This document shows positions 37,437-47,199 of a stretch of 64,000 nucleotides of DNA, one piece after another. Position numbers and translations under genes: made by a program. Origin of the DNA: Candidatus Ideonella esbjergensis (GTDB taxonomy: Bacteria; Pseudomonadota; Gammaproteobacteria; Burkholderiales; Burkholderiaceae_C). The notes under the pieces were generated by a model that worked only from the letters and a program-made list of their open reading frames with translations, was not told where the DNA came from and searched no databases. The stretch lies in NCBI GenBank assembly GCA_016710065.1, contig JADJLP010000010.1, forward strand, positions 1 to 64,000. Direction: 5' to 3'. The stretch's first letter is position 1. Each line of letters opens with the position of its first letter.

Positions 37437-40400
37437 AGGCACATGAGGTCCCCTACGGAACGTGTTCGCTGGTTGAATTCGCCCCCTCCGACGCAGTGAG
37501 TTTCGACAGCTCTGTGGCCTTGAGACGGGAGATCGCGATTCTGTTCTCCGAGTCCACGGGTCAATCACTGCTGCGTGCCGGTCCGACGGCGGTCAGCGTC
37601 ATCGGGCGAGACAAGCAAGCGCAAGCCATCCTCGCCCGACTGAGGGACCGCAATCTTCCACGACTCGGGTGGGTTACCGCAACGACGCCGAAAAGCGGTC
37701 CCATCGAGTGGATTCAAGTGCAAGTGCACGAGTTCCCCGTGCAGTACTCCTGGCCAGGTGACATCGACGTTGGGGTGGACGAAAAGGTTGTCGACGTCAT
37801 CCGCCAGAAGCTCGGAAAGAGCATTTCCGCAACCGAAGTCATCGAATGGCTGACCGAGCGTTTCGTCCTGATCGACCAGGAGTCGGGGTCGAAGGTGTTC
37901 ATCTCTGGAAGTCCAACGCCGGAGAGCGATCACCGGCGCCCGTTTCGCATGCATGGGAAGGGCTATGCGATCGACGTTCAGAAGACGCCAGAAGACAAGT
38001 TGCTTCTGACTCGGCTGGTCGAGGCAAGACGCGGTGCCTCTGCTGAGGAAAGACGCCCGATCGTCCCCGTCCAAGGGAACGTCCGCTTTTGCGACTCGAC
38101 CATTGCAGGCGCGTTCAGGGGTGCAGCCAGGTCTCAGTTGGATCAACTGGTCGAGCAAGCAGGCAGCTATCTGAACGTCTGGCGGGAGTACAACAAGCTT
38201 GAACGAGACAGTGTCTTTCGCCGAGCAAGGACACTGGGCTGGCTCAGCTATTCGGAGGCCAAACGGCAGGCAGATGGCCGATGGCGGTTTCGGATTCAAG
38301 ATTCGAAACAACTCGACACCGCGTTGAATCTGCTGCGAGGTGCAGAGGATGTGGAGCTGGAGGCCGCATCACAGCCTCCGCGAGAGTTGCAGGACAGCTC
38401 GGACTCGTCGAGCAGTGGTCTGGCAACCGAGGGCGGCGCCACCAGGAGTCAAAGGGCATTTGTCGGGTCTTTCGTCGGGGGCGACTCTGGGCGATATCTC
38501 GACGTTCTACCCACGGGAGACCTGGACGATCGCGAGCCCCCGATCCCCGGCGTGCTGTTCATGAGCATGAGTGGGGACAGAAGGCGCTTGGAACGCAGGG
38601 AACGGGCCCAAGCCAGCATCGCTTTGGCCGAGTGCCCCATGCCTCAGCTCGGTCTACTGCTGGAGGGTAGCGCTGTGCCGGAGCGACGGAGGAAGACCGA
38701 GACCGCGCTGTCGGCCGTCGTCCGAGAAGTGTTCGGGGGCGATCCGACACCGAGGCAGATCGAGGCGATTCGGGTTGCTCTGAACACGCCTGATATCGCC
38801 CTGATTCAAGGGCCTCCGGGGACCGGGAAGACGAAGACCATCGCCGCGCTCCAGGCGCGATTGGCTGAACTGGGCGAAGACGGGGACCTTGCTGGCCAGA
38901 CGCTCCTCACGAGCTATCAGCATGATGCAGTCGAGAACGCAGCGGCTAGAACGCTGGTCTTCGGTCTGCCTGCGATAAAGGTCGGCAGAAAGCACGGGCG
39001 CACCGACGACGGCGACGGGTTCGACCGTTGGCGGCGCGAGCGCGTCGACGGCATTCGGGCTGACCTGGCGCGATTGCCGGAAAGACCGGTCAGCGAGGTA
39101 CTGAGGAAGGTCCGGTCCATGTCCGCGGCCTACCACGCATCCCGATTCAGCCCAACCGAGACTACGAAGATGGTCCGCGATATCGAGGACATCGCACGGC
39201 CATACCTGTCACCGTCACTGTTGGATCGTCTTCTGGCTATCCGGCAGGAACTCTCTGGAAAGCAAGACGGAGGTCCGACCTTTCAGTCCGACGATCGCGA
39301 CTTGCTGCTCAAAGCCATTCGGGGATTGCGTGTCGATGCGATCAGCTTTGGCGATGACGGTCCGAGGAACGCCACGAGAGTCCTGCATAGGCTCGAGTTG
39401 CTCGGCGCGTGCGACGGCGACGCGCTACGGCTACTCACCGTTGCCTCCGATTGGGATGCGGACGGTGAGCCTGCATTCCTGCCTGAACTCAAGGCACTGC
39501 AGGAAGCACTCTTGGATCGATTCTCTGAACCGGTCGCCGTTGGTGGGCCGAGTCGCCACGGCGACCTGGAGGAGATCCTGCCGGAGATCGTCAATGAACT
39601 TTTTTCGCGGGCACGGGAGTCGTCCGGCGGTGAGGACGCCGTCCTCTATGAGTATCTGTTCGACCTTGAAAACGACGTCGATGCGGTGCGGTCTGCGGTG
39701 CGTGACTACACCGTCGTGCTGGCGGCCACGTGCCAGCAGGCAGTCGGATTTCAGATGAGCGCGCTGAAGGGTGAGCGAAGCGTCTTCGCCAACGTCATCG
39801 TCGACGAGGCGGCGCGTGCCAATCCTCTCGATCTGTTCATTCCCATGGCACTGGCTGAGCGTCGCATCATCTTGGTCGGCGACCATCGACAGCTACCACA
39901 CATCCTCGAACCAGATGTCGAAGGACAACTGGAATTGTCGGTATCTGAAGAGACTCGCTTGGCATTGCGCCGAAGTCTCTTTCAGCGCCTGTTCGAGTCG
40001 ATGCGCCAGCGAGAAGCGGTCGACGGCATCAAGAGGACAGTCACGCTTGACGTGCAATACCGGATGCACCCGGTGCTTGGGGGTTTCGTCAGCGATACCT
40101 TCTATGCGCCCTACGGGGAGGCCTTCAGGTCCGAGACGCCTGCCGATCAATTCGAACATGCCCTGCCAGGCTACCAGCCTCACGTAGCGGCTTGGGTCGA
40201 CGTCCCTCTGTCGGCAGGGAAGGAGCAGGGCGGGCAGAGCAAGCGCAGGCCCGCGGAGGGACGCTGGATCGCCAAAGAGCTCAAGTCGCTGGCGACTGTG
40301 CGACCGGATCTCAGCTTCGGGGTCATCTCCTTCTACGCGGGTCAAGTCGATGGAATCCTTGCGGAGTTGGAACCGCTCGGCATAGCCGAACAGTTGCCAG

Positions 40401-40762
40401 ACGGATCGTTCCGCGTCGCCGATGCTTGGCGTGAGACAAGAGGAATGGATGGCCACCTCAAGGAGCGCATTCGGGTCGGTACGGTGGATGCCTTCCAGGG
40501 CAAGGAATTCGATGTCGTGTTTCTGTCCATGACGCGGTCGAATGACCTTCCGATCACGGACAACCGATCGTTGAGGCGAAAGTTTGGTCACCTCATGCTC
40601 GAGAACCGGCTGTGTGTCGCGATGAGTCGCCAACAACGGCTGCTGATCGTTGTGGGCGATTCAGGGATGCTCCGCGGTGAAGTTGCGCAACAAAGCCTCG
40701 CTGGATTGGTGGCCTTCCGCAAACTCTGTGAGGGACGGCATGGCTGCATTGTTTCAGCTTGA
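37433..40762 (+). CDS. UPF1-like superfamily 1 helicase
   Basis: 1,109 residues. Start MKAHEVPYGTCS at 37433, overlapping the kinase stop (ATGA). The first 430 residues are an unrecognised region. Then Walker A GPPGTGKTKT (about 460), VDEAARAN (Walker B), GDHRQLPHIL (motif III), VQYRMHP (motif IV), TVDAFQGKEFDVVFLS (motif V) and ENRLCVAMSRQQRLLIVVGD (motif VI), a complete UPF1/DNA2-type helicase of the AAA_11/AAA_12 class. Such helicases move 5'-3' on RNA or DNA. I recall a UPF1-like helicase as a partner in type I CoCoNuT systems. Confidence 0.9.
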   Translation: MKAHEVPYGTCSLVEFAPSDAVSFDSSVALRREIAILFSESTGQSLLRAGPTAVSVIGRDKQAQAILARLRDRNLPRLGWVTATTPKSGPIEWIQVQVHEFPVQYSWPGDIDVGVDEKVVDVIRQKLGKSISATEVIEWLTERFVLIDQESGSKVFISGSPTPESDHRRPFRMHGKGYAIDVQKTPEDKLLLTRLVEARRGASAEERRPIVPVQGNVRFCDSTIAGAFRGAARSQLDQLVEQAGSYLNVWREYNKLERDSVFRRARTLGWLSYSEAKRQADGRWRFRIQDSKQLDTALNLLRGAEDVELEAASQPPRELQDSSDSSSSGLATEGGATRSQRAFVGSFVGGDSGRYLDVLPTGDLDDREPPIPGVLFMSMSGDRRRLERRERAQASIALAECPMPQLGLLLEGSAVPERRRKTETALSAVVREVFGGDPTPRQIEAIRVALNTPDIALIQGPPGTGKTKTIAALQARLAELGEDGDLAGQTLLTSYQHDAVENAAARTLVFGLPAIKVGRKHGRTDDGDGFDRWRRERVDGIRADLARLPERPVSEVLRKVRSMSAAYHASRFSPTETTKMVRDIEDIARPYLSPSLLDRLLAIRQELSGKQDGGPTFQSDDRDLLLKAIRGLRVDAISFGDDGPRNATRVLHRLELLGACDGDALRLLTVASDWDADGEPAFLPELKALQEALLDRFSEPVAVGGPSRHGDLEEILPEIVNELFSRARESSGGEDAVLYEYLFDLENDVDAVRSAVRDYTVVLAATCQQAVGFQMSALKGERSVFANVIVDEAARANPLDLFIPMALAERRIILVGDHRQLPHILEPDVEGQLELSVSEETRLALRRSLFQRLFESMRQREAVDGIKRTVTLDVQYRMHPVLGGFVSDTFYAPYGEAFRSETPADQFEHALPGYQPHVAAWVDVPLSAGKEQGGQSKRRPAEGRWIAKELKSLATVRPDLSFGVISFYAGQVDGILAELEPLGIAEQLPDGSFRVADAWRETRGMDGHLKERIRVGTVDAFQGKEFDVVFLSMTRSNDLPITDNRSLRRKFGHLMLENRLCVAMSRQQRLLIVVGDSGMLRGEVAQQSLAGLVAFRKLCEGRHGCIVSA

Positions 40763-42320
40763 TTCGCCGGTCCTGCACTTCGGCCCCCGCATGCCAGCGG
40801 GAGTCAGGTACAGCCAACGCAAGTTCCTTTTGTGGCCTGCGTTGATGTACCGGGTCGTCGCGCCAGAGGTCAGGCCTCGCCAGATCAACATACTTCAGAA
40901 GGCTGTGCTCGGGATGTGCCGCGCCGGTGTGACTTCCCCTGTGCGTGTAGGTGAAAAGCTGAGGATCCACCCAGATTTGGCCGAGCTGATCATGAAGGAG
41001 CTGCTGCAGCGGGCGCTCATCAAGCCTGACGGACTGCCGACAGCCGCCGGCAACGAGGTTTTCGAGGACGAGGCTCTCGACATGAGGCCCCCGGTGACAG
41101 GCCACGTCTTCCAGGACCCGTGGTCCGGTGAACTGTGGCCGCGATTCGTCCAGCGCTTGGACTATGTGGAACTGGACCGTCGAGACAACGGGTTCCCCGA
41201 TTTGATCTTGGGGACCAAGGGCAAGCCGCGGCGAGAGCGCGCTTTCATGTGCCGCCCGGTCGACGATGCAGTGCCTCCGTGTCCGGATGTGCGGCAGATC
41301 CTGCGCGCCACCCATCGACACAAGTCTGCCTTGCGCAACTCGGAGTCATTTGAGGTGCCGGAAGACGATGAGCAGATGTCGCTCGACGTTGGCACGGCCC
41401 TACAGCGGATCTCGCTAGTCGACGACGCACCGACTCCAGTCTTTCTCACCACGTTCATCTATCTCGCAGAAAACGAGAACACCGGCGAGTGGCACGCATG
41501 CGATCCCTTCGGATTGGGAGAGAGCCCGGTACTCAGACGTGCCATAGATCGTGAGGTCGCGTTCTTTCCGAGGCTCCGAGAAGCCGTCGAGGCTCTCATC
41601 GGCTCATCGCTTGATGCGCAGGTCGAGAAGCAGCGCGGGTGGATTGCCGAGTTGAGGGAACTAGCCACTTCGAATCTCGAGCGCAAGCTCACAGTCAATG
41701 CGCGGGACCTGCCGGCTTTCGACGAACTCCTACAACTCGAGATGGCCTATCTGGATGCCGAACTTCTGGGGGATGCCTGTCCTGAGCAGCGCCTACGCGA
41801 TTTGCTGGGTGCGGCGAGACGGGCGCTGGAATCGACGTTTAGGTCGATCGCATCGAAGTTTCCTCCGGGGGATGTTTGGCGGCACGTCTACTTCAAGGAC
41901 AAAGCCGGGAAGGATCGCCCCGTTCAAGACCAAGTCTACGTATCGGACGTCTACAAGGTTTGCGCCACCAATCTCGGTTTCGCTACTCCCCTTCCGGAGG
42001 CCGTCCAACGTACGCGACCGAACCATTTGCGGGCCGCATGTTTCGAGTCTGGCTGGAGGCTTCGCGGCGCGATCGTCGCTTCGATGATGGCCGCAGTCAA
42101 CAACCCATTGCACCCCCTGGTTCTGGCCGCAAAGCGACGTCCTGAACTGATCGAGGACTTGGATGCGGTGGCCTCGATGGCCGGTGAGGCTATCCATGCG
42201 GGAGACAGCATCGTAGAGCTTGGAGCCATCACTCCAGTGATCGATTCGGTCTACCGGTCCATTGCAATCCTCGGCGGCATCGAGGTTGGCGAGAAAAATC
42301 AAGTTGAGAAGGGTCGATAG
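40740..42320 (+). CDS. Unknown protein with winged-helix-like N-terminus
   Basis: 526 residues from ATG 40740, which is preceded by GAGGGA and lies 23 bases inside the helicase gene. Residues 50-110 (INILQKAVLGMCRAGVTSPV, RVGEKLRIHPDLAELIMKEL, LIKPDGLPTAAGNEVFED) have the form of a winged helix. The remainder is helical, with no recognised catalytic motif. Its strict position between the helicase and the AAA protein suggests a component of the same machine, perhaps a nucleic-acid-binding adaptor. The next gene follows directly. Confidence 0.72.
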   Translation: MAALFQLDSPVLHFGPRMPAGVRYSQRKFLLWPALMYRVVAPEVRPRQINILQKAVLGMCRAGVTSPVRVGEKLRIHPDLAELIMKELLQRALIKPDGLPTAAGNEVFEDEALDMRPPVTGHVFQDPWSGELWPRFVQRLDYVELDRRDNGFPDLILGTKGKPRRERAFMCRPVDDAVPPCPDVRQILRATHRHKSALRNSESFEVPEDDEQMSLDVGTALQRISLVDDAPTPVFLTTFIYLAENENTGEWHACDPFGLGESPVLRRAIDREVAFFPRLREAVEALIGSSLDAQVEKQRGWIAELRELATSNLERKLTVNARDLPAFDELLQLEMAYLDAELLGDACPEQRLRDLLGAARRALESTFRSIASKFPPGDVWRHVYFKDKAGKDRPVQDQVYVSDVYKVCATNLGFATPLPEAVQRTRPNHLRAACFESGWRLRGAIVASMMAAVNNPLHPLVLAAKRRPELIEDLDAVASMAGEAIHAGDSIVELGAITPVIDSVYRSIAILGGIEVGEKNQVEKGR

Positions 42321-44780
42321 ATGTCAAAGAACAAGAACAAGCACAGGCAGCAGGCAGCGCCGGTCAAGAAGCCTGACCTGCCGCCTGCCCCTGGAGTGAC
42401 AACTCCGGCGCCGGTAGGCATTGCGCCGTCATTGAATCCTGGCGAGGTAGCGACGCCTGTCCAAGCTGCCCAGGCCATCACCAGCATTCACTCACAAGTG
42501 CTCGAGGCAGCGACTGAGTCGGACATCGAGGTTGCGATGATCGCGACGCCGTCCAATGGCGACGGCATAGATCTCGAGAAGGCAGTGCGCGAGCTCAGCG
42601 AAGCGTTTGCGATGTGCAAAGCGCGATCAGAGCGCATGGTGCGACTCGAAGCCGGGGAGGCCAGCCTTCAGGAGTCGCAGGCGACGCTCCTTCAGCAGCA
42701 GAGTCGACTTGCTGCGGATCAGAGAGATATCGATGAACGTGAGGCGGGCCTAAAGAAGCGCGAGGATGAGTTCCGCTCTCTAGAGGACAGCCTTCGTGGT
42801 CGCGAATTGAATGCAGAGGCCGGGTTCGTCGCTGAGCGACGTGCCTCGCTGCAGCTGCTTGACCAGGAAGCCGCTGCTGTCCGCGAGGAACTCTCACGCG
42901 CACGTGGATTGATGGCGACCGAACGTGCTGAATGGGACTCGCGCTGGCACGAGCAGGACATCAAGGTCCGCGCAGATCTCGAAGCCCTCAGGGCCGAGCA
43001 GAACGCTGCGCACCTCAAGGTCGCAGCGGAGCTGGATGAGCAACGGCGGCAGTTCGAGATCGAAAGCTCGCGAGCCCGCACTGATGTCAAGAAGCAGCAG
43101 GCGAAGTTGGATGTACTGGCAGAAGTAATGGCCGAAGATCGCGCAGCCTTCGACCTGCGGGTGCAACAGCGAGCCGGCGCACTGTTGGAAGATGCTGGCG
43201 CCAAGTACCGTGACTTGGAAGCTCGGCTCGATGCCGCGCGGACCGAGCGCGACGCACTCTACGAGAGGCTGCGCGAACGCGAGGAGGCAGAACGTGCACT
43301 GGGCAACAGACCTCTCAGCGAAGTCAAGCAGGAGTTGGACAACCTGATCAAGGAGAGGAAGTCTCTGGCCGATCGTCTGGCCAAGCGTCCGAGCGAGGAC
43401 ATGGTCGCGCGCCTGGAAACGCTGGAGCGTGCCCAGGAAGAGTGGGAAGCCGATCGTGCGCGCCTGTCCCAGGAGCTGATTTCCAGTCGTGCCGCGGTAG
43501 CCAGGTCCTCGATTGCCGTCACCGAGATGGAGTCGCTACGAGATCAGAAGGCTGCACTGGAGACTGGCAGGGACTTGCTTCAGGCCGCGCTGGAGGAGCT
43601 GAGGAAGGATGTGGATGATCGAATCCGGCGCTCCGATGGCGTGAGCCCCTTCCCATCGTGCAGCGAGATGGACAGGGACGAGGCGCTTCAGGTCAGCCCG
43701 CCGATGTACGACGAGATTCCCGACCTCAGTGCCTTCTGCGAGGACCTCCAGCAGCGGATCGCCATTGATCCAGCTTCCAGCAAGGTTCTGCACTACTCCC
43801 TTTCCGATATCCGCTGTTTCCTGGCTGGTATGGCCATGAGCAGGCTCCATCTGCTGCAGGGCATCAGCGGCACAGGTAAGACGAGCCTGCCGCTTGCCAT
43901 GGCCCGTGCGCTTGGCGCCGGGTCGACGCTGGTCGAGGTGCAGGCAGGATGGAGAGACCGTCAAGATTTGATTGGCCACTTCAATGCTTTCGAGCGGCGC
44001 TTCTATGAAGCGGAGTTCCTGCAGGCGCTCTACAGGGCTCAGTGTCCGCGTTATGCGAACAGCGTGTACATCGTGGTCCTGGACGAGATGAACCTTTCCC
44101 ATCCGGAACAGTACTTCGCAGACTTGTTGTCAGCACTCGAACAGGACCCCCAGCACCAGAAGCTGGATCTGATGACCGCATCCGTAGAGCCGGCTCCTGC
44201 CTTGCTTCAGAACGGTCGGACGCTTCCGCTGCCTGGCAATGTCTGGTTCGTAGGTACAGCGAATCATGATGAAACGACGAAGGACTTTGCGGACAAGACC
44301 TACGACCGTGCACATGTGATGGAACTTCCCCGTCATCGGGAGTTCTTCAAGCCCAAACGGTCGAAGGCGCGGCCGCCCGTTTCTCTGACTGCTTTGCAGG
44401 GGGCCTTCTCTGCAGCTCAGGGCCTGTACCAGAAGCAAGCCACGGATGCCTATAGGTTCGTGGACGGTTCCTTCGCCGACATCCTGGGGCGCCAATTCCG
44501 GGTCGGCTGGGGCAATCGCCTGGAGCGGCAGATGCTTGACTTCGTTCCGGTCGTGTTGGCGGGTGGTGGCACCTTGACCGAGGCGGTGGACCACGTCCTG
44601 TCGACCAAACTACTGCGCAAGATCCGGGATCGGCATGACACCAGGCCGGAAGACCTGGAGGCGCTGCGGATCGCTGTCGAGGACGCATGGCCCCGGCTTC
44701 GCTCCGAGGGCGAGCCTTTGAAGTCGAAGGAAATCATCCGCAGCGAACTCCGGCGACTGGGTGCCGACGAGGCCGCATGA
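42321..44780 (+). CDS. Coiled-coil McrB-type AAA+ GTPase/ATPase (CoCoNuT CnuB-like)
   Basis: 819 residues. Residues 1-85 are Pro/Ala-rich and disordered, 86-435 a continuous coiled coil. An AAA+ module of the McrB class follows: Walker A GISGTGKT (514), Walker B IVVLDEMN (584), and NHDE at 648 where McrB has the GTP-specifying NTAD. So nucleotide choice may differ from McrB. Type IV restriction McrB assembles into rings on target nucleic acid; the coiled coil and the neighbouring triad and helicase fit the CoCoNuT group, which has been proposed to act on RNA. Its stop overlaps the next gene by 4 bases. Confidence 0.86.
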   Translation: MSKNKNKHRQQAAPVKKPDLPPAPGVTTPAPVGIAPSLNPGEVATPVQAAQAITSIHSQVLEAATESDIEVAMIATPSNGDGIDLEKAVRELSEAFAMCKARSERMVRLEAGEASLQESQATLLQQQSRLAADQRDIDEREAGLKKREDEFRSLEDSLRGRELNAEAGFVAERRASLQLLDQEAAAVREELSRARGLMATERAEWDSRWHEQDIKVRADLEALRAEQNAAHLKVAAELDEQRRQFEIESSRARTDVKKQQAKLDVLAEVMAEDRAAFDLRVQQRAGALLEDAGAKYRDLEARLDAARTERDALYERLREREEAERALGNRPLSEVKQELDNLIKERKSLADRLAKRPSEDMVARLETLERAQEEWEADRARLSQELISSRAAVARSSIAVTEMESLRDQKAALETGRDLLQAALEELRKDVDDRIRRSDGVSPFPSCSEMDRDEALQVSPPMYDEIPDLSAFCEDLQQRIAIDPASSKVLHYSLSDIRCFLAGMAMSRLHLLQGISGTGKTSLPLAMARALGAGSTLVEVQAGWRDRQDLIGHFNAFERRFYEAEFLQALYRAQCPRYANSVYIVVLDEMNLSHPEQYFADLLSALEQDPQHQKLDLMTASVEPAPALLQNGRTLPLPGNVWFVGTANHDETTKDFADKTYDRAHVMELPRHREFFKPKRSKARPPVSLTALQGAFSAAQGLYQKQATDAYRFVDGSFADILGRQFRVGWGNRLERQMLDFVPVVLAGGGTLTEAVDHVLSTKLLRKIRDRHDTRPEDLEALRIAVEDAWPRLRSEGEPLKSKEIIRSELRRLGADEAA

Positions 44781-47020
44781 CTTATCGCTTCGTCGATCGT
44801 TTGAGCGGAAAGGCTTGTGAAGTGCAGGCCGGGGGCACTCTACTCGGCCGCTTCATCTTGGAGCCCTCCGGCGATGAGGCGATGTTCCTCAATTCCGTCG
44901 CGATCTCGGAATCAGCCTACTGCGTTCCCGATCTGCGAGGGCAGTGGCAACTCCTGCAACCAGGGCAGGAGCGAATCGAAGGAACGATCTCGCGAACGCA
45001 GGTTCTGGATCGACTCGACACTTCGAGCATCCTGGACGTTGGAACCAGCGTCGAGGGCGTCATCTCATCGGGAGGCACTTGGCTGGACGCGCTCGGTGTA
45101 TCTCCCTTGGTTCCGGGTATGTCCGAGAGGGCGGAACTTCAGGACTTCGAGAAATTCCTTGCCGAGCATATTGGGCATCTGATCGAGGTCTGCAAGCGGC
45201 CGCGGACCCATCTGAGGGTGGAGGTCGAGCGCACGGCGGTCTCTCGTGCAAGGCGAGTAGCGACGCAGGCATCCAGCTATCTGGCCGCCCACACCGAGGA
45301 CTGGGATCGACCGACGCTGAGAGCGGTCATACCCAAACGCATTCTCTCGCTCGTACGGGAAGACCAATACGACATCTACGAGAACCGGGTGGCGGCGCGC
45401 CTGGTCGACCATGTAGATGCTTACCTTTCACGCCGTGTGACTGAAGTTTCCAGGCTGCTTCGGTTGTTCAGCGCGGCTGGGGATCACCGTTCCACCGCAG
45501 GGCAGGGTTCGCACTGGCGACAAAGGCGTGTCTACCAGCTCTGGGGCTCATCGATCGATGCCGGTGATGCTCGGCGCAAAGCTGAACGCACCCTCGAGCA
45601 ACTCAAGTATTTGAAGTACTCGATTTCTGGTCTGATGGACTCGCTGCTGTATCGCGAGGTTCCGAGAAGGGCGTTCGTGGGCACGACCCTCACGATGACG
45701 AACATCCTTGCGAATGACGCGCACTATCGCCGGGTTGCGGACATCTGGCTCGCATGGGCGCGGTTGGGGCTGGAGCAGTCGCCGAAGCCGGAGAAGCATT
45801 TCGAGGAGATGCAGGCGCTGTGCCGATGCTTCGGTTCGTTCGCCTTGTTGCTCGTCATCAGGGGGCTTGAGCAACTGGGCATAGAACCGGTAGACCTGTC
45901 GCAGTCTCTCGCTGGGCAAGCGATTGAGCTGACAGGGAAGGGCGCACGGGTGCGGCTGTCCTGGTCGGCCAGCGACGGCGTACTGCGTCTTGCAGTTGAC
46001 GATGGCAAACCCTTACGAATCGTACCGATTCCAGCGTCTGTCGCCATGCTTCCGGATGACGGTATCGCCAGCCTGATGCGTGATGCCGATGTGGCCGGAA
46101 GCTTGGATGAGATCACATTGGTGCTCTATCCAAGCCCATCGACTGAAGTTGCTTTTCAGCGCATGGAGCCAGCCCACGCCCATCGGCTACACGCTCTTTC
46201 TCATGAGATCGCGGAACAGGGCCAAACGAAGGCTGGGTTCTTGCCGGTTTCCCCTTGGGACTTGACCAGCGTCGAACGAGTTGCGCGTCAGCTTCGATGG
46301 GCAATTTCGGCGCCGGCGTTCTTGGCCTATCCGCCGACTTTCGCCAATCCCCTGGTTGCGGAATTCGCTGCCAACGCACCATGGCTCAAGGTGTCTGGTC
46401 CGGAAGTCGTAGTTGTTCGAGCTCCAGGGTCGCACGAAGCGCTATCAGTTGCACAGGTGCTGGAAGCAGAGAAAAGTCGGCTTGTCGCGTTAGAGGCCGA
46501 GCACGCAGATGTATCCCAGCAGCTACGCATGGCGGTGCGAGACGGGCGAGCGAGCGGCCCCCTGAACGGTCGAAAGAAGGGGCTCAATGCCGAGATTACC
46601 GATCTTCAGTCGCGCATCGGCTTCTTGACTTCGCTTGAAGCCGACTTGGCGGCTGGAGTGGCTGTCGTCCAGTCTCTTCTCGCTTGTCCAACTTGTGCAT
46701 CGGTTGCCGACCCCAGGCGCGATTTCAAGGGAGGCCCCGGTCATCGCTTTTCCTGTGAGTGTCCCGATTGTTCTACCCAGTGGGGCGCAGAGGCCTGCCC
46801 TAGTTGCACGGCATGGATTCCCACGCTGCTGCCCGCCGTGACGTCTTGGACGGTGAACGAGGCTGAGGTGGGTTGGTTGGATCGGTTCCTTGGGGCGGAT
46901 TCGCTCGCCGTGCCCTACAAGTCGGAGCGGGGCGGGTTGGGTTACGTGTGCCCATCATGCGGACACGGGCGTGCATCTGCCGGAAGCAGCTTCACCTTCA
47001 GCCAGGGAGCGACCGCATGA
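44777..47020 (+). CDS. McrC-type DUF2357 zinc-ribbon protein (CoCoNuT CnuC-like)
   Basis: 747 residues. The DUF2357 hallmark VREDQYDIYENRVAARLVDH lies near 198; this is the McrB-interacting N-terminal region of McrC proteins. The middle is helical. The C-terminal quarter is rich in cysteine: CPTC (about 640), CECPDC, CPSC and CPSC pairs, which suggest two zinc ribbons. I do not see a clear PD-(D/E)XK nuclease motif at the place where McrC has it. So either the nuclease is strongly diverged or the nucleolytic part is provided by the PLD protein downstream. The start is coupled by ATGA overlap. Confidence 0.8.
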   Translation: MTYRFVDRLSGKACEVQAGGTLLGRFILEPSGDEAMFLNSVAISESAYCVPDLRGQWQLLQPGQERIEGTISRTQVLDRLDTSSILDVGTSVEGVISSGGTWLDALGVSPLVPGMSERAELQDFEKFLAEHIGHLIEVCKRPRTHLRVEVERTAVSRARRVATQASSYLAAHTEDWDRPTLRAVIPKRILSLVREDQYDIYENRVAARLVDHVDAYLSRRVTEVSRLLRLFSAAGDHRSTAGQGSHWRQRRVYQLWGSSIDAGDARRKAERTLEQLKYLKYSISGLMDSLLYREVPRRAFVGTTLTMTNILANDAHYRRVADIWLAWARLGLEQSPKPEKHFEEMQALCRCFGSFALLLVIRGLEQLGIEPVDLSQSLAGQAIELTGKGARVRLSWSASDGVLRLAVDDGKPLRIVPIPASVAMLPDDGIASLMRDADVAGSLDEITLVLYPSPSTEVAFQRMEPAHAHRLHALSHEIAEQGQTKAGFLPVSPWDLTSVERVARQLRWAISAPAFLAYPPTFANPLVAEFAANAPWLKVSGPEVVVVRAPGSHEALSVAQVLEAEKSRLVALEAEHADVSQQLRMAVRDGRASGPLNGRKKGLNAEITDLQSRIGFLTSLEADLAAGVAVVQSLLACPTCASVADPRRDFKGGPGHRFSCECPDCSTQWGAEACPSCTAWIPTLLPAVTSWTVNEAEVGWLDRFLGADSLAVPYKSERGGLGYVCPSCGHGRASAGSSFTFSQGATA

Positions 47021-47199
47021 ACCAGGTTCCCAGGAAGCATTACGAGCAGGTGTACGTCTGCGCGGACCTGTTCAAACGTTTGACCAGCTGTCCGGCGACG
47101 CAAAACCGGGACCTCCTGCTGGTCAGGTCCGTCGCGCTCCATCGGTGCAGAAGTCATGGTGATGGCACGAGAGCGAACGGCTTGAGGGCATGGTCATGA
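47017..47199 (+). CDS. 60-residue protein nested between McrC-type and unknown genes
   Basis: Starts with ATGA overlap on the McrC-type gene and ends with ATGA overlap on the next gene, so it is translated as part of the coupled chain. MNQVPRKHYEQVYVCADLFK, then CPATQNRD and a basic C-terminus. No known domain. Its position argues that it is real; its size would exclude it from many annotation pipelines. Confidence 0.65.
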   Translation: MNQVPRKHYEQVYVCADLFKRLTSCPATQNRDLLLVRSVALHRCRSHGDGTRANGLRAWS

